A stretch of DNA of 64,000 nt from Nakamurella leprariae (lineage in GTDB: Bacteria > Actinomycetota > Actinomycetes > Mycobacteriales > Nakamurellaceae), in assembly GCF_016918035.1 (NCBI RefSeq), contig NZ_JAERWK010000029.1:1-64000 (forward strand). Reading direction: 5' to 3'. The position numbers and the translations under genes are program-made. Each line of letters starts with the position of its first letter. Position 1 is the stretch's first letter. A model generated the notes under the pieces. It worked only from the letters and a program-made list of their open reading frames with translations, searched no databases and was not told the DNA's origin. This document shows, piece by piece, positions 27,177 to 37,375 of the stretch.

Positions 27177-28240
27177 TGACCGTCACCGACGTCACCCACG
27201 AGGCCGCGGCCGGACGCCGACGCGGCGGGCCGGTGCCGACCCAGCGGCTGCGGATCGCCCAGGTGCGCTGGGAGGCCGAGGAAGTCGTCTCGGTGACGGT
27301 CGCCGCACCGGACGGCGAGCCGCTGCCGGCCTGGTCCCCCGGCGCGCACATCGACCTGCACCTCCCGGTCGACGACTCCACCGAGCCGCTCATCCGCTCC
27401 TACTCGCTGTGCGGCGACCCGGCCGCCGGTGAGTGGACCGTCGCGGTCCGGCTGGACGCCGCGAGCCGCGGCGGGTCCCGGCACGTACACGAACGTCTCC
27501 GGGTCGGCGACATGCTCACCGTGGTCGGGCCGCGCCAGCTGTTCGAGCTGGAGCCCGCCGCCGAGTACGTGTTCGTGGCCGGTGGCATCGGCATCACCCC
27601 GTTGCTGCCGATGATCGAGCAGGCCGACGCCGAGGGCCGTCCGTGGCGGCTGGTCTACGCCGGCAGCCGGCGCGATTCCATGCCGTTCCGGCGGCGGTTG
27701 CACCGGCACGGGGACCGGATCGAGCTGTACCCGTCCGCCGAGCGCCGGGTCGACCTGGCCGCGCTGCTGACCGATCTCGCTCCGGGCACGCTGGTCTACT
27801 GCTGCGGTCCGGAGCGGATGCTCGCCGCGGTCAGCGATGCCGTGGCCGGGACGATCGCCGCCGAGTCGCTGCGCACCGAGCGGTTCCGGCCCCGCGAGAT
27901 CGTCACGGTGACCACGGACGCCGACGGCGCCACGACCGACACCGACCACGGGGCCGACACCGGCGCCGCGGTCGGCGGGTTCGAGGTGGAACTGGGCACC
28001 GGCGGGCAGGTGCTGCCCGTGCCGGCCGACACGTCGCTGCTGGACGTCCTGCTCGGCGCCGGGTGCGACATCATGTGGTCCTGTCGCGAAGGCACCTGCG
28101 GCAGCTGCGAGACCGGCGTGCTGGCGGGCGTTCCCGAGCACCGGGACAGCGTGCTGACCCCGGACGAGCAGGAGGCGAACGACGTGATGTTCCCGTGCAT
28201 CTCCCGCTCGCGGACGTCGCGGCTGACGCTGGACCTGTGA
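27176..28240 (+). CDS. Rieske oxygenase reductase (PDR/VanB family)
   Basis: This 354-aa protein passes electrons from NAD(P)H through flavin and a [2Fe-2S] cluster to the oxygenase. The flavin-binding RSYSLCG motif lies at about 78 and the nucleotide motif GGIGITPLL at about 138. The C-terminal plant-type ferredoxin has Cys303, Cys308, Cys311 and Cys341. The start ATG shares one base with the oxygenase stop (TGATG), so both are translated from one message in matched amounts. It ends the operon before a strong terminator. Confidence 0.92.
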   Translation: MTVTDVTHEAAAGRRRGGPVPTQRLRIAQVRWEAEEVVSVTVAAPDGEPLPAWSPGAHIDLHLPVDDSTEPLIRSYSLCGDPAAGEWTVAVRLDAASRGGSRHVHERLRVGDMLTVVGPRQLFELEPAAEYVFVAGGIGITPLLPMIEQADAEGRPWRLVYAGSRRDSMPFRRRLHRHGDRIELYPSAERRVDLAALLTDLAPGTLVYCCGPERMLAAVSDAVAGTIAAESLRTERFRPREIVTVTTDADGATTDTDHGADTGAAVGGFEVELGTGGQVLPVPADTSLLDVLLGAGCDIMWSCREGTCGSCETGVLAGVPEHRDSVLTPDEQEANDVMFPCISRSRTSRLTLDL

Positions 28241-28247
28241 GCCGCAC

Positions 28248-28286
28248 CGAAGGACCCCGGAGCCGCACCGGCTCCGGGGTCCTTCG
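28248..28286. terminator. Strong bidirectional terminator, 17-bp stem
   Basis: A perfect 17-bp stem with a 5-nt loop (arms 28248-28264 and 28270-28286, core GGACCCCGGAGCC) lies between the converging reductase and aminotransferase genes. It is 7 nt past the reductase stop and 26 nt past the aminotransferase stop, and can serve both. Confidence 0.8.
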
Positions 28287-28311
28287 CGGTCGGCGCGGTG
28301 CCCCGGACCGA

Positions 28312-29691
28312 TCAGCCGACGGACGCGGTGGCCCGGGCGATCCGCGCCCCGGCCCCCGGTGCGGCGTCGGCGAACACGGACTCGAGCACGTCCATGGCGT
28401 CGTGCACGAGCGCGTCACTGATGGTCAGGGGCGGCAGGAACCGCAGCACGTTGCCCCAGGTCCCGCAGGTCAGCACGATGACGCCCTGCCGGTGGGCGGC
28501 CGCGGCGACCTCCCGGGCCAGCGCCGGGTCCGGCTCGAGCGTCCCGAGCCGGACCAGTTCCACGGCGATCATGGCGCCCCGGCCCCGCACCTGTCCGATC
28601 CGTGGGTCCACCGAGGCCAGCGCCGTGAGCCGGTCGACCAGCAGCGCGCCGATCTCCTGCGCGCGCTCGACGAGCCCGTCCGTCTCGATGGTGTCGATGG
28701 CGGCCAGCGCGGCGGCACAGGCCAGCGGATTGCCGCCATAGGTGCCGCCGAGGCCGCCGACGTGCACGGCGTCCATCAGCTCGGCGCGACCGGTCACCGC
28801 CGACAACGGCAGTCCAGCGGCGATGCCCTTGGCCGTCACGATCAGATCGGGAACCACACCCTCGTGCTCACACGCGAACATGGCCCCGGTGCGGGCGAAA
28901 CCGGTCTGCACCTCGTCGGCGATGAACACCACGCCGTGGTCCCGGCACCATTGCGCGAGCGCGGCCAGGAAGCCGGGCGCCGGGACGATGAAACCGCCCT
29001 CGCCCTGGATCGGCTCGATCACCAGGGCCGCGAGATTGTCGGAACCGACCCGCTTGTCGATGAGGTCGATGGCGCGAGCCGCGGCAGCTGCGCCGTCGGG
29101 AGTGCCGTCGATCCCGCCGTCGCGCAGCGGGTAGGACATGGGCGCCCGGTACACCTCGGACGCGAACGGCCCGAAGCCGTGCTTGTACGGCAGGTTCTTC
29201 GCAGTGAGCGCCATGGTCAGGTTGGTGCGGCCGTGGTAGGCGTGGTCGAACGCGACGACAGCGGTCCGCCCGGTGGCCGACCGAGCGATCTTGATCGCGT
29301 TCTCCACCGCCTCGGCGCCCGAGTTGAACAGCACGGTGCGCTTGTCGTGGTCGCCCGGGGTGAGGCGGTTCAGTGCCTCGGCGACCGCCAGGTACGGCTC
29401 GTACGGGGTGACCATGAAGCAGGTGTGCGTGAACGACTCGAGTTGCTCGCGGACGGCGGCGACCACCCGCGGCGCACTCGCCCCGACCGTGGTGACCGCG
29501 ATGCCCGACCCGAGGTCGATGAGCCGGTTGCCGTCCACGTCCACGACGATGCCGCCGCCGGCCTCGACCGCCCACACCGGCATGGTGCTGCCGACACCGG
29601 CCGGCACCGCGGCCCGGCGGCGCTCGGTGAGCGCCACCGAACGGGGACCCGGGACCGCGGTCCGCAGCAGCCGGGACTGGTCGATCGACAT
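28312..29691 (-). CDS. Class III aminotransferase, GABA transaminase-like
   Basis: A PLP enzyme of 459 aa with LFNSGAEAVENAIKIAR, the cofactor-binding IADEVQTGFARTG (Asp-Glu-Val) and the Schiff-base Lys288 in TAKGIAAG. The sequence follows the GabT pattern closely. Expected reaction: 4-aminobutyrate plus 2-oxoglutarate to succinate semialdehyde plus glutamate, the step after guanidinobutyrate hydrolysis. An omega-transaminase using other amines, or one transaminating arginine itself, cannot be excluded. AGGAG lies 5 nt before the ATG. It is divergent from the LysR gene, with 240 bp between starts. Confidence 0.88.
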   Translation of the reverse strand: MSIDQSRLLRTAVPGPRSVALTERRRAAVPAGVGSTMPVWAVEAGGGIVVDVDGNRLIDLGSGIAVTTVGASAPRVVAAVREQLESFTHTCFMVTPYEPYLAVAEALNRLTPGDHDKRTVLFNSGAEAVENAIKIARSATGRTAVVAFDHAYHGRTNLTMALTAKNLPYKHGFGPFASEVYRAPMSYPLRDGGIDGTPDGAAAAARAIDLIDKRVGSDNLAALVIEPIQGEGGFIVPAPGFLAALAQWCRDHGVVFIADEVQTGFARTGAMFACEHEGVVPDLIVTAKGIAAGLPLSAVTGRAELMDAVHVGGLGGTYGGNPLACAAALAAIDTIETDGLVERAQEIGALLVDRLTALASVDPRIGQVRGRGAMIAVELVRLGTLEPDPALAREVAAAAHRQGVIVLTCGTWGNVLRFLPPLTISDALVHDAMDVLESVFADAAPGAGARIARATASVG

Positions 29692-29931
29692 GCGTGCTCC
29701 TGCAGGGACTCAGCGGTGGGGCGTCCGGCGCGACGGGTGGTCGGGCCGACGCCGGGGACATCCGGGACGGGACCGGGTGCGACCGCTGCCCTTCCGGTGG
29801 CCGGCGCCTCCGGCGCGACGGCGACCGGATCGCGCTGTCGGCACGCCCGGGACGTGCTGAGTATCGATTCGAGCAGCCTTCGGCGTCCAAGACCGATCCG
29901 GCATCGCCCCCATGCCGAGGTGGGGTGAGCC

Positions 29932-30897
29932 ATGGTCGACCTGCGGGCCCTGCGGACCTTCGTCACGGTGGCCGACCTCGGCACGGTGAGCGCGGCGGCC
30001 GACGAGCTGCGCATCGCGCAACCGGCGCTGTCCCGTCAGATCGTCGCGTTGGAGCGTGATCTCGGTACCTCGCTCTTCGAGCGATCCCCGGGACGGGTCC
30101 GGCTGTCGGCCGCGGGCCGGTCGCTGCTGCCCGCCGCGCGTGACCTGCTGGTGCGGGCCGGGCAGTTCCGCGACCGGGCCGCGTCGGAGGCGGCCGGACG
30201 CCTGACCCGGCTGACGCTGGCCGCACCGGCGACGACGCTGGCCGACGTGGTGGCACCGTTCGTGGCCACCTTCGCCCCGGAGGACCCGGTGCCCACCGTG
30301 CTCGAGTCGTCCGCGGTCCCGTCGCCCGACGGGCTCACCGCGCTGGACCGGGGCGCCGACCTCGTCATCGGCCCGGTCCCGCCACGTCCGCCCGCGCAGG
30401 GCCGGGCGGTGGCCGTGCTCCCGGTGTGGGCCGATGTCCCGTCCACCCACCCGGTACTCGCCGGATCGGTCACCGGACCGGGACGGGTGCTCGGGCTGGC
30501 GGTGACGCGCCTGCTGGCCCATCCGCTGATCACGGTCCCGCCCGGGTTCACCGCTCGGACCGTCCTGGACGTCGAGATCCAGCGTTCGCAGCACGATCTC
30601 GACAACACGGAGGCTGCCGTCGAGAGGCCGACGGTGCTGGAGGCGTCGAGCGGGACGGTGGCGCAGGCCCTGGCCGCCGCCGGCCGGGGGGTCGCCGTGG
30701 TCACCGACGACCCGCGCTACGGCCTGACCCGCCGGGCCGTCCTCGACCGCGACGGCCGACCGTTGCGGTTCCGGCTGTTCGCATCCTGGCCGCACGACCA
30801 CCCGGCCCGCGCCGACCTGGCCGCGATGGTCGACCGGCTGGCCGCCTTCCTCGTGCAGCGGTACGGGCCGGACACCGACCCAGCCGCTGCCCGCTGA
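29932..30897 (+). CDS. LysR-family transcriptional regulator
   Basis: The 321-aa protein has the winged HTH at the N-terminus (LRALRTFVTVADLGTVSAAA, then QPALSRQIVALERDLG) and an effector-binding domain after about residue 90. LysR proteins usually control the divergent neighbour, here the aminotransferase. The 3' end converges on the aldehyde dehydrogenase gene with only 7 bp between stops. The ATG has a GAGGTGGGG element upstream. The ligand cannot be read from sequence; a guanidino or amino acid of this pathway is likely. Confidence 0.9.
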   Translation: MVDLRALRTFVTVADLGTVSAAADELRIAQPALSRQIVALERDLGTSLFERSPGRVRLSAAGRSLLPAARDLLVRAGQFRDRAASEAAGRLTRLTLAAPATTLADVVAPFVATFAPEDPVPTVLESSAVPSPDGLTALDRGADLVIGPVPPRPPAQGRAVAVLPVWADVPSTHPVLAGSVTGPGRVLGLAVTRLLAHPLITVPPGFTARTVLDVEIQRSQHDLDNTEAAVERPTVLEASSGTVAQALAAAGRGVAVVTDDPRYGLTRRAVLDRDGRPLRFRLFASWPHDHPARADLAAMVDRLAAFLVQRYGPDTDPAAAR

Positions 30898-30904
30898 GCC
30901 GGGC

Positions 30905-32416
30905 TCAGCCCGTGAAGCCGTGCTTGTGCATGACGTGCTTGATCCGGGTGTAGTCCTCGAACCCGTACATCGACAGGTCCTTGCCGTAGCCGGAGTGCTT
31001 GAAGCCGCCGTGCGGCATCTCCGCCACCAACGGGATGTGGGTGTTGATCCAGACGCAGCCGGCGTCGATCCGCGCGGCCATCCGGCCGGCCACATCCACG
31101 TTGCCCGTCCAGACCGACGACGCCAGCCCGTAGTCGGTGCCGTTGGCCAGCCGGACCGCGTCCTCCTCGTCGGCCGCCCGCTGCACGGTGATCACCGGGC
31201 CGAAGACCTCGCGCTGCACGATCTCGTCGTCCTGGGAGACCCCGGCCACGACGGTCGGGGCGAAGAAGTACCCCGGCCGGTCCAGCGGCGCCCCGCCCGT
31301 GGTGATCTCGGCCCGCTGCCCCGCCCGGGCGACCAGGTCGGTGATCCGGGTCAGCTGCGCCTCGTTGTTGATGGCGCCGTAGAGGACGTCGGCGTCGTCC
31401 GGGTCGCCGGTCCGGGTGGCTGCGGCCCGCGCGGTCAGCGCGGCGACGAACTCGTCGTGGATGCCCGGCAGGGCGATGACCCGGCAGGCCGCGGTGCAGT
31501 CCTGGCCGGCGTTGAAGAACCCGCCGGCGGCGATGCCCTCGACGGCCGCCTCCAGATCGGCGTCGTCGAAGACCACGACCGGTGCCTTGCCGCCCAGCTC
31601 CAGGTGCGGTCGGGTCAGGTTGCCGGCCGCGGCGGTGGCCACCGCGATGCCGGCGCCGACCGACCCGGTGATGGACACCAGCGCCGGCGTGCGGTGCGCG
31701 ACCAGGGCGGCACCGGTGTCCCGGTCACCGCACACCACGTTGACCACGCCCGGCGGGAAGAACTCCTGGGCCGCCCTGGCCATCCACACGGTGCTGGCCG
31801 GAGTCGTGTCGGACGGTTTCAGCACCACGCTGCACCCGGCGGCCAGCGCGGGCGCCAGCTTCCAGATCGCCATCATCATCGGGTAGTTCCATGGTGCGAC
31901 CTGGCCGACGACGCCGACCGGCTCCCGGCGGATGGAGCTGGTGTGCCCACGCAGGTACTCCCCCGACGCCCGGCCCTCGAGCACCCGGGCCGCCCCGGCG
32001 AAGAACCGGAGCTGGTCGACCATCGGCCCGATCTCCTCGGACAGGGTCAGCGCGGTCGGCTTGCCGGTGTCCCGCACCTCGACCGCGGTCAGCTCCTCGC
32101 CGTGCCGCTCGATGTGGTCGGCGAACCGGAGCAGGGCCAACTGCCGCTCGCCCGGCGTCGACCAGCGCCAGGACCCGAACGCCTCCGCGGCCGCCGCGTA
32201 GGCCCGGTCGACGTCCTCGCTCCCGGACAGTGGCGCCGTCCCGTACACGGCACCGGTGGCCGGGTCGACGATGTCGCTGGTGGCGCCCGAGGCGCTGTTC
32301 ACCTCCACCCCACCGATGACGTTGCGCAACGCCACCGGCCCGGACTGCGGGCGGGACTCGGCAGTCCTGGCGACGGCGGTGCTGGAGGCGGAGCGGTCGG
32401 TCGGGCTGGCGGTCAC
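30905..32416 (-). CDS. Aminobutyraldehyde-type NAD-dependent aldehyde dehydrogenase
   Basis: This 503-aa enzyme oxidises an aldehyde to the acid. Catalytic Cys307 is in FFNAGQDCTAACRV, as in PatD-type gamma-aminobutyraldehyde dehydrogenases; Glu273 is in HLELGGKAP and the oxyanion Asn in VAPWNYP. In this cluster the best substrate is 4-guanidinobutyraldehyde from the AruI-like enzyme, giving 4-guanidinobutyrate; aminobutyraldehyde or betaine aldehyde are alternatives. The GTG start has GAGGAG upstream. It ends the metabolic island; glyS follows downstream on the same strand after 92 bp... that is, glyS lies to its right and reads toward it. Confidence 0.88.
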   Translation of the reverse strand: MTASPTDRSASSTAVARTAESRPQSGPVALRNVIGGVEVNSASGATSDIVDPATGAVYGTAPLSGSEDVDRAYAAAAEAFGSWRWSTPGERQLALLRFADHIERHGEELTAVEVRDTGKPTALTLSEEIGPMVDQLRFFAGAARVLEGRASGEYLRGHTSSIRREPVGVVGQVAPWNYPMMMAIWKLAPALAAGCSVVLKPSDTTPASTVWMARAAQEFFPPGVVNVVCGDRDTGAALVAHRTPALVSITGSVGAGIAVATAAAGNLTRPHLELGGKAPVVVFDDADLEAAVEGIAAGGFFNAGQDCTAACRVIALPGIHDEFVAALTARAAATRTGDPDDADVLYGAINNEAQLTRITDLVARAGQRAEITTGGAPLDRPGYFFAPTVVAGVSQDDEIVQREVFGPVITVQRAADEEDAVRLANGTDYGLASSVWTGNVDVAGRMAARIDAGCVWINTHIPLVAEMPHGGFKHSGYGKDLSMYGFEDYTRIKHVMHKHGFTG

Positions 32417-32508
32417 GGGGGCTCCTCGGCGGTCGCTGGTGGTGGCAGCGGGCAGTTCGGCGGCCGACCGGATCCGGGCCCGTTCGCGGACCCGGTCGAC
32501 CCGGGGGC

Positions 32509-33948
32509 TCAGCTGCCGGCCAGCCGCGCGGCCAGGAAGCCGTGCACCTGGTCGAGCGCCACCCGCTGCTGCGACATGGTGTCGCGGTCGCGGATGGTCA
32601 CGGCCTGGTCGGTGGCGGTGTCGAAGTCGACGGTGAGGCAGAACGGAGTGCCGATCTCGTCCTGACGACGGTAGCGGCGACCGATCTGGCCGGCATCGTC
32701 GAACTCGACGTTCCAGCTGCGACGCAGCTCGGCGGCCAGATCGCGGGCCACCGGCGACAGATCGGCGTTCCGGCTGAGCGGCAGTACGGCCGCCTTCACC
32801 GGGGCCAGTCGCGGATCCAGTCGCAGCACGGTGCGCTTGTCGACCCCGCCCTTGGTGTTGGGCGCCTCGTCCTCGGCGTACGCCTCCAGCAGGAACGCCA
32901 TCATCGGCCGGCCGACACCCGCCGCGGGCTCGATCACGTACGGCGTCCAGCGCTCACCGGTCTCCTGGTCGAAGTACGACAGGTCGACGCCCGAGTGCTC
33001 GGAGTGGGTCTTCAGGTCGAAGTCGGTCCGGTTGGCGATGCCCTCGAGCTCGCCCCACTCGCTGCCCTGGAAGTGGAAGCGGTACTCGATGTCGACGGTC
33101 CGCTTCGAGTAGTGGGACAGCTTCTCCTTGGGGTGGTCGTACTGGCGCAGGTTGTCCCGCGCGATCCCGAGGTCGACGTACCACTGCGTGCGCAGGTCGA
33201 TCCAGTACTGGTGCCACTCCTCGTCGGTGCCCGGCTTGACGAAGAACTCCATCTCCATCTGCTCGAACTCGCGGGTCCGGAAGATGAAGTTGCCCGGGGT
33301 GATCTCGTTGCGGAACGACTTGCCGATCTGGCCGATGCCGAACGGCGGCTTCTTGCGGGCCGAGGCGGCGACGTTGTTGTAGTTCACGAAGATGCCCTGG
33401 GCCGTCTCGGGCCGGAGGTAGTGCAGCCCGGACTCGTCCTCGACCGGGCCGAGGAAGGTCTTGAGCAGCCCGTTGAACTCCTTGGGCTCGGTCCAGGCCC
33501 CCTTGGTGCCACAGTTCGGGCACGGGATCTCGGCCAGCCCCTGCTCGGCCACCCGACCCTTGCGCTCGGCGAACTCCTCCTCGAGATGGTCGGCCCGGAA
33601 GCGCTTGTGGCACGACGTGCACTCCACCAGCGGGTCGGTGAACGCGTTGACGTGGCCGGAGGCGACCCAGACCTGCCGGGGCAGGATCACCGAGGAGTCC
33701 AGGCCGACGATGTCCTCGCGGGAGCGGATCATGGTGTTCCACCACTGCCGCTTGATGTTGTCCTTGAGCTCGACCCCGAGCGGGCCGTAGTCCCAGGCCG
33801 AACGGGTGCCGCCGTAGATCTCGCCGGACGGGAAGACGAACCCGCGCCGCTTGGCCAGCGACACCACCGACTCGATGCGCTGCACACCGGCCTTGGCCGC
33901 CTGGGCCTGCTGCTTGGCGGAGGACTGGGACGGCTGATCGCTGACCAC
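32509..33948 (-). CDS. glyS: Glycyl-tRNA synthetase, dimeric type
   Basis: Charges tRNA-Gly. The 479-aa single-chain (alpha2) class II enzyme shows motif regions [12 protein letters not shown] and [11 protein letters not shown], a zinc-type insertion with CTSCHKRF and [20 protein letters not shown], and [14 protein letters not shown] (motif 2). A C-terminal anticodon-binding domain ends the protein. I chose the GTG at 33948, which has AGGAG 9 nt upstream; the TTG at 33957 directly abuts that element. It lies downstream of sbcC on the same strand after a 243-bp spacer that contains a TAGGCT box (34071-34066) as possible promoter. Confidence 0.97.
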   Translation of the reverse strand: MVSDQPSQSSAKQQAQAAKAGVQRIESVVSLAKRRGFVFPSGEIYGGTRSAWDYGPLGVELKDNIKRQWWNTMIRSREDIVGLDSSVILPRQVWVASGHVNAFTDPLVECTSCHKRFRADHLEEEFAERKGRVAEQGLAEIPCPNCGTKGAWTEPKEFNGLLKTFLGPVEDESGLHYLRPETAQGIFVNYNNVAASARKKPPFGIGQIGKSFRNEITPGNFIFRTREFEQMEMEFFVKPGTDEEWHQYWIDLRTQWYVDLGIARDNLRQYDHPKEKLSHYSKRTVDIEYRFHFQGSEWGELEGIANRTDFDLKTHSEHSGVDLSYFDQETGERWTPYVIEPAAGVGRPMMAFLLEAYAEDEAPNTKGGVDKRTVLRLDPRLAPVKAAVLPLSRNADLSPVARDLAAELRRSWNVEFDDAGQIGRRYRRQDEIGTPFCLTVDFDTATDQAVTIRDRDTMSQQRVALDQVHGFLAARLAGS

Positions 33949-34191
33949 TGCGGGCAACTCCTGGCGTCGGGCCGCGGCATCCGCGGCCGCGGCCGGCGTG
34001 GCCCCCGGGAAGGGGGCGCGGCACCGGCCGTGTCGTCGTCCGCGGTGGATCCCGCGGCCGCTGCGAGCCTAGCCACCGCCGGGACCGCCGCCGACCGTCC
34101 CCGCTCGTCCCGCCGGCCGATCCGGCCTCGACCGGGCGGGGCGCCGGTCGAGGACCCTTCGATCGGGTGACGGCTGGCACGGTCCGCACGG

Positions 34192-37100
34192 TCAGAGCGC
34201 TGCCGCGTGCACCTGCACGCTGGATCCGGCCGGGCCGCGGACCACCCGGATCTGATCGGGGATCCGCTGCCGCAACTCGTCGACGTGCGACACGAGCCCC
34301 ACCACCCGGCCGCCGGCCCGCAGCTCGTCGAGGGTGTCCATGACCTGGTCGAGCGTGCCCGCGTCGAGCGACCCGAAACCCTCGTCGATGAACAGCGTGT
34401 CGAGCAGACGGCCTCCCGACTCCGCGGCCACCACGTCGGCCAGCCCGAGCGCCAGCGCCAGCGAGGCCACGAAGGTCTCACCGCCGGACAGCGTCTTGGC
34501 CGAGCGCAACTGACCGGACCAGCTGTCCCGCACGGCCACCGTCAGGCCCGTCCGGCGGGAGCGACTGTCCCGCTCGGTGGTCGACTCGAAGCTGTAGCGC
34601 CCACCGGTCATGTCGCTGAACCGGGCGCTGGCGGACACCACGACGTGCCGCAGTTTGGCCGCCACCGCATAGGTCCGCAGCGAGATGCCGCGGTGGTTCT
34701 GGCCGCGCCCGAGCACCACGTCGGTGAGTGCGCTCAGCTCGGCGTCCGCCTCGAGCACCGGCAGCCGCTCCTGCCACACGGCCTGCAACGCGCGCGCCGC
34801 CTCGTCGAGTCGGTGCCGCCTCTCGCGGGCCAGCCGGGCCGATCCCGACGCCGCCTCCAGAGCCCGGTCGGCTCGTTCGGCGGACGACTGGGCCTCGCGG
34901 GCCACGGTCGCCGGATCGGGCCGATCGGGACCGTCCTCGGCGGCGGCCGCGACGGCCGCCAGCTCTGGATCGGCCAACTGCTCACGGACCACCGCGGTGT
35001 CCTGCTCCACCTGGCTGATGCGCCCGCGGAGGACGTCGACGTCCACGGCGGCGGCCCGGCGAGCGGCGTCCACATCGGCCAGCCCGCTGTGCCGCAGCGC
35101 CTCTTCGACGGCCCGCTCGGCCTCAATCCACCCGGCCCGGGCCGTGCGCGCGGTGGCGCTGGCGCCCGCGGCGGCCTCACCCGCACCGGCCCGGGCCAGC
35201 AGCGCGGCCCGACGCGCGGGCACGTCCGGGAAGCCGGCGCGGCCCGCCTCGAGCCGTTCGGTCCGACCGGCGATCCGGACGCGGAGCTCGGCCATGCGGG
35301 CGTCCTCCGCGCTGAGCCGCGCGGTGAGCGCGCGGTGCCGGTCCCGGACGGTGCCGGCCCGCTGCTGGGCGAGCTCGAGGGCGTCCCGCTCGGCCGCCGC
35401 GGACCCGGCCAGCTGCCGGAGCTCCGCGACCTCGGCCAGCACGTCGGCGAGTGCGGCCGCCGCCGCGGCTGCCTCCGCGCCGTCGGCGGACCGCCTGGCC
35501 TCCTCCAGCGCCAGTCGGGCCTGCGCGGCCGCCGCCGACGCCGCCTCCCGCCGCCCCGCCGCCTGGCGTTCGCGTTCGGCGGCCGCGGTGATGACAGCGG
35601 GCGTGACCGCGTCGGAGGCGGCCGGAGCCGGCGCCGGGTGGTCGCAGCCACCGCACACCGGACAGGCCTCGCCGGCCGTCAGCCCGCGGGCCAGTTCGGA
35701 CGCCATGCCGGCGATGCGCCGTTCCTGCAGGTCGTGCCGGGCGTCGACGGCGCGGTGGTGCGCGTCGACCGCCGCCACGGCCGCGGCCTCGGCTGACGCG
35801 CAGTGCTCGAGCAGTTCCGGCACGGCGGTGGCGGCCGCCGCCGCACGACGGCGGCCGGCCGCGCGTTCGGTGGCGTCCGGCAGCCGGGCCGCTGCCTGAT
35901 CGGCCGCCGCGACCCGAGCGGCGGCCGCGGTGATCGACGCCGGCAGCGCCGCCGCGGCGGCGTCCACCTGGTCCAGCTCCGCGGCCAGCGTCACCCGTCG
36001 ACTGTCGGCGTCGGTGAGCGCGGCGAGGTCCCGCTGCTGCTGCTCGGCCTCGGCGGCCAGCGCGGCCAGCGCGCCGGCCTGTTCCCGATCACCGGCCGCT
36101 GCCGCGCGCAGCGCAGTCGGGTCCGGGTCGTCGAGGTCGAGCCGCGTCGGATTCCACTCGACCAACGCCTCCTCCGGCTCGGCCGGACCGGAGGGATCGG
36201 GGAAGAGCAGCTGCCCGGAGGCGTCGGCCTCGTCCCACCCGTCCGGCCAGCCGTCCGCCCCGGACCGGGTGCCCGCCGGCACCAGCGCGGCCACCGATCG
36301 CAGCGGCGCCCCGACCTCGTCCACCCGGGTCAGCCACTGCCGGACGGCCGCGTCCCGGGCCGCCACGGCGGAGGCCGCCGCCGCGCCGGCCGCCGCCGCG
36401 GCGTCCAGAGCGCGCACCACCGGCGCCGCCTTGCCCGCCGCGTCCACCTCGGCCCGCCACCCGTCGAGCCGGTCACCGGCCTCGGCCAGGACGGCCGCCC
36501 GGCGCTGCAACTCGGCACGGCGAGCGACCAGCTCGGCGATCCGTCGCGCCTCGGCCGACCGCCGGCCGGCCATCCGCTGCCGCGCCCGGGCCGACCTGAA
36601 CGCGTCGGCCGTGGACTCGGCGACGTCGGCGGCCCGGTCCCGCAGTGCGGCCAGCCACTGCTCGTCCGGCTGGTCCGGCACCGGGCCGGCAGCCGCTTCC
36701 GCGACCCGGGCCACTGTCTGCGCCACGGCGTCGTCGAGGTCGCGCAACCGGGCGCCGGACTCCCGTCGAGCGGTCGCGAACCAGTCCTCGACGCTGCCGA
36801 ACCGGCCGGTGTCGAACAGTCGCTCCAGCAATGCCGCGCGCTCGTCGGTGTCGGACCGCAGGAACCGGGCGAACTGGCCCTGCGGCAGCAGGACGACCTG
36901 GAAGAACTGCTCGGCCGTCATGCCCACCAGATCGGCGATGGCCGCACCGACCTCGTCGGCCCGGGTCAACCCGTCCGTCGGGCCGCCGGCTGGTCCGCCG
37001 TCCAGCCAGCGCAGCACGACCTTGTGCTTCTCGGTCGTGGTGCCGGTGCCGCGGCTCTTGGGCCGCTCGTACTCCGGGGTGCGGACCAGCACGATGCGCT

Positions 37101-37362
37101 GATCGGCCACTGTGAGCTCCAACCGGACCTCGGTGCGCAGGCCCGGGTCGGCCTGGTCGCAGCGGAACCGCCGGGCCTCCTGCCGACTGCCCGGGACCCG
37201 ACCGAAGAGGGCGAACGCGACGGCGTCCAGCACCGTGGTCTTCCCGGCGCCGGTGTCACCACAGAGCAGGAACAGTCCGTCCGCCCCGACCGCATCGAGA
37301 TCGACCTCGATCCGGCCGGGGAACGGCCCGAACGCCTGGAGTTCGAGGCGGTGCAGTCTCAC
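34192..37362 (-). CDS. sbcC: Exonuclease subunit SbcC
   Basis: ATPase subunit of the SbcCD (Rad50/Mre11-type) nuclease for DNA ends and hairpins. Of 1056 aa, Walker A is GDTGAGKTT (about 35-43). Long coiled coils rich in Ala/Arg/Glu flank the zinc hook CPVC at 567-570. Near the C-terminus are the signature LSGGETFVASLALALG and Walker B DTLFIDEGFGSLD. I chose the GTG at 37362, 13 nt after the sbcD stop and directly at the conserved start RLHRLELQAFGPF. It forms an operon with sbcD. Confidence 0.95.
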   Translation of the reverse strand: MRLHRLELQAFGPFPGRIEVDLDAVGADGLFLLCGDTGAGKTTVLDAVAFALFGRVPGSRQEARRFRCDQADPGLRTEVRLELTVADQRIVLVRTPEYERPKSRGTGTTTEKHKVVLRWLDGGPAGGPTDGLTRADEVGAAIADLVGMTAEQFFQVVLLPQGQFARFLRSDTDERAALLERLFDTGRFGSVEDWFATARRESGARLRDLDDAVAQTVARVAEAAAGPVPDQPDEQWLAALRDRAADVAESTADAFRSARARQRMAGRRSAEARRIAELVARRAELQRRAAVLAEAGDRLDGWRAEVDAAGKAAPVVRALDAAAAAGAAAASAVAARDAAVRQWLTRVDEVGAPLRSVAALVPAGTRSGADGWPDGWDEADASGQLLFPDPSGPAEPEEALVEWNPTRLDLDDPDPTALRAAAAGDREQAGALAALAAEAEQQQRDLAALTDADSRRVTLAAELDQVDAAAAALPASITAAAARVAAADQAAARLPDATERAAGRRRAAAAATAVPELLEHCASAEAAAVAAVDAHHRAVDARHDLQERRIAGMASELARGLTAGEACPVCGGCDHPAPAPAASDAVTPAVITAAAERERQAAGRREAASAAAAQARLALEEARRSADGAEAAAAAAALADVLAEVAELRQLAGSAAAERDALELAQQRAGTVRDRHRALTARLSAEDARMAELRVRIAGRTERLEAGRAGFPDVPARRAALLARAGAGEAAAGASATARTARAGWIEAERAVEEALRHSGLADVDAARRAAAVDVDVLRGRISQVEQDTAVVREQLADPELAAVAAAAEDGPDRPDPATVAREAQSSAERADRALEAASGSARLARERRHRLDEAARALQAVWQERLPVLEADAELSALTDVVLGRGQNHRGISLRTYAVAAKLRHVVVSASARFSDMTGGRYSFESTTERDSRSRRTGLTVAVRDSWSGQLRSAKTLSGGETFVASLALALGLADVVAAESGGRLLDTLFIDEGFGSLDAGTLDQVMDTLDELRAGGRVVGLVSHVDELRQRIPDQIRVVRGPAGSSVQVHAAAL

Positions 37363-37375
37363 TGGGCCACCCCGC

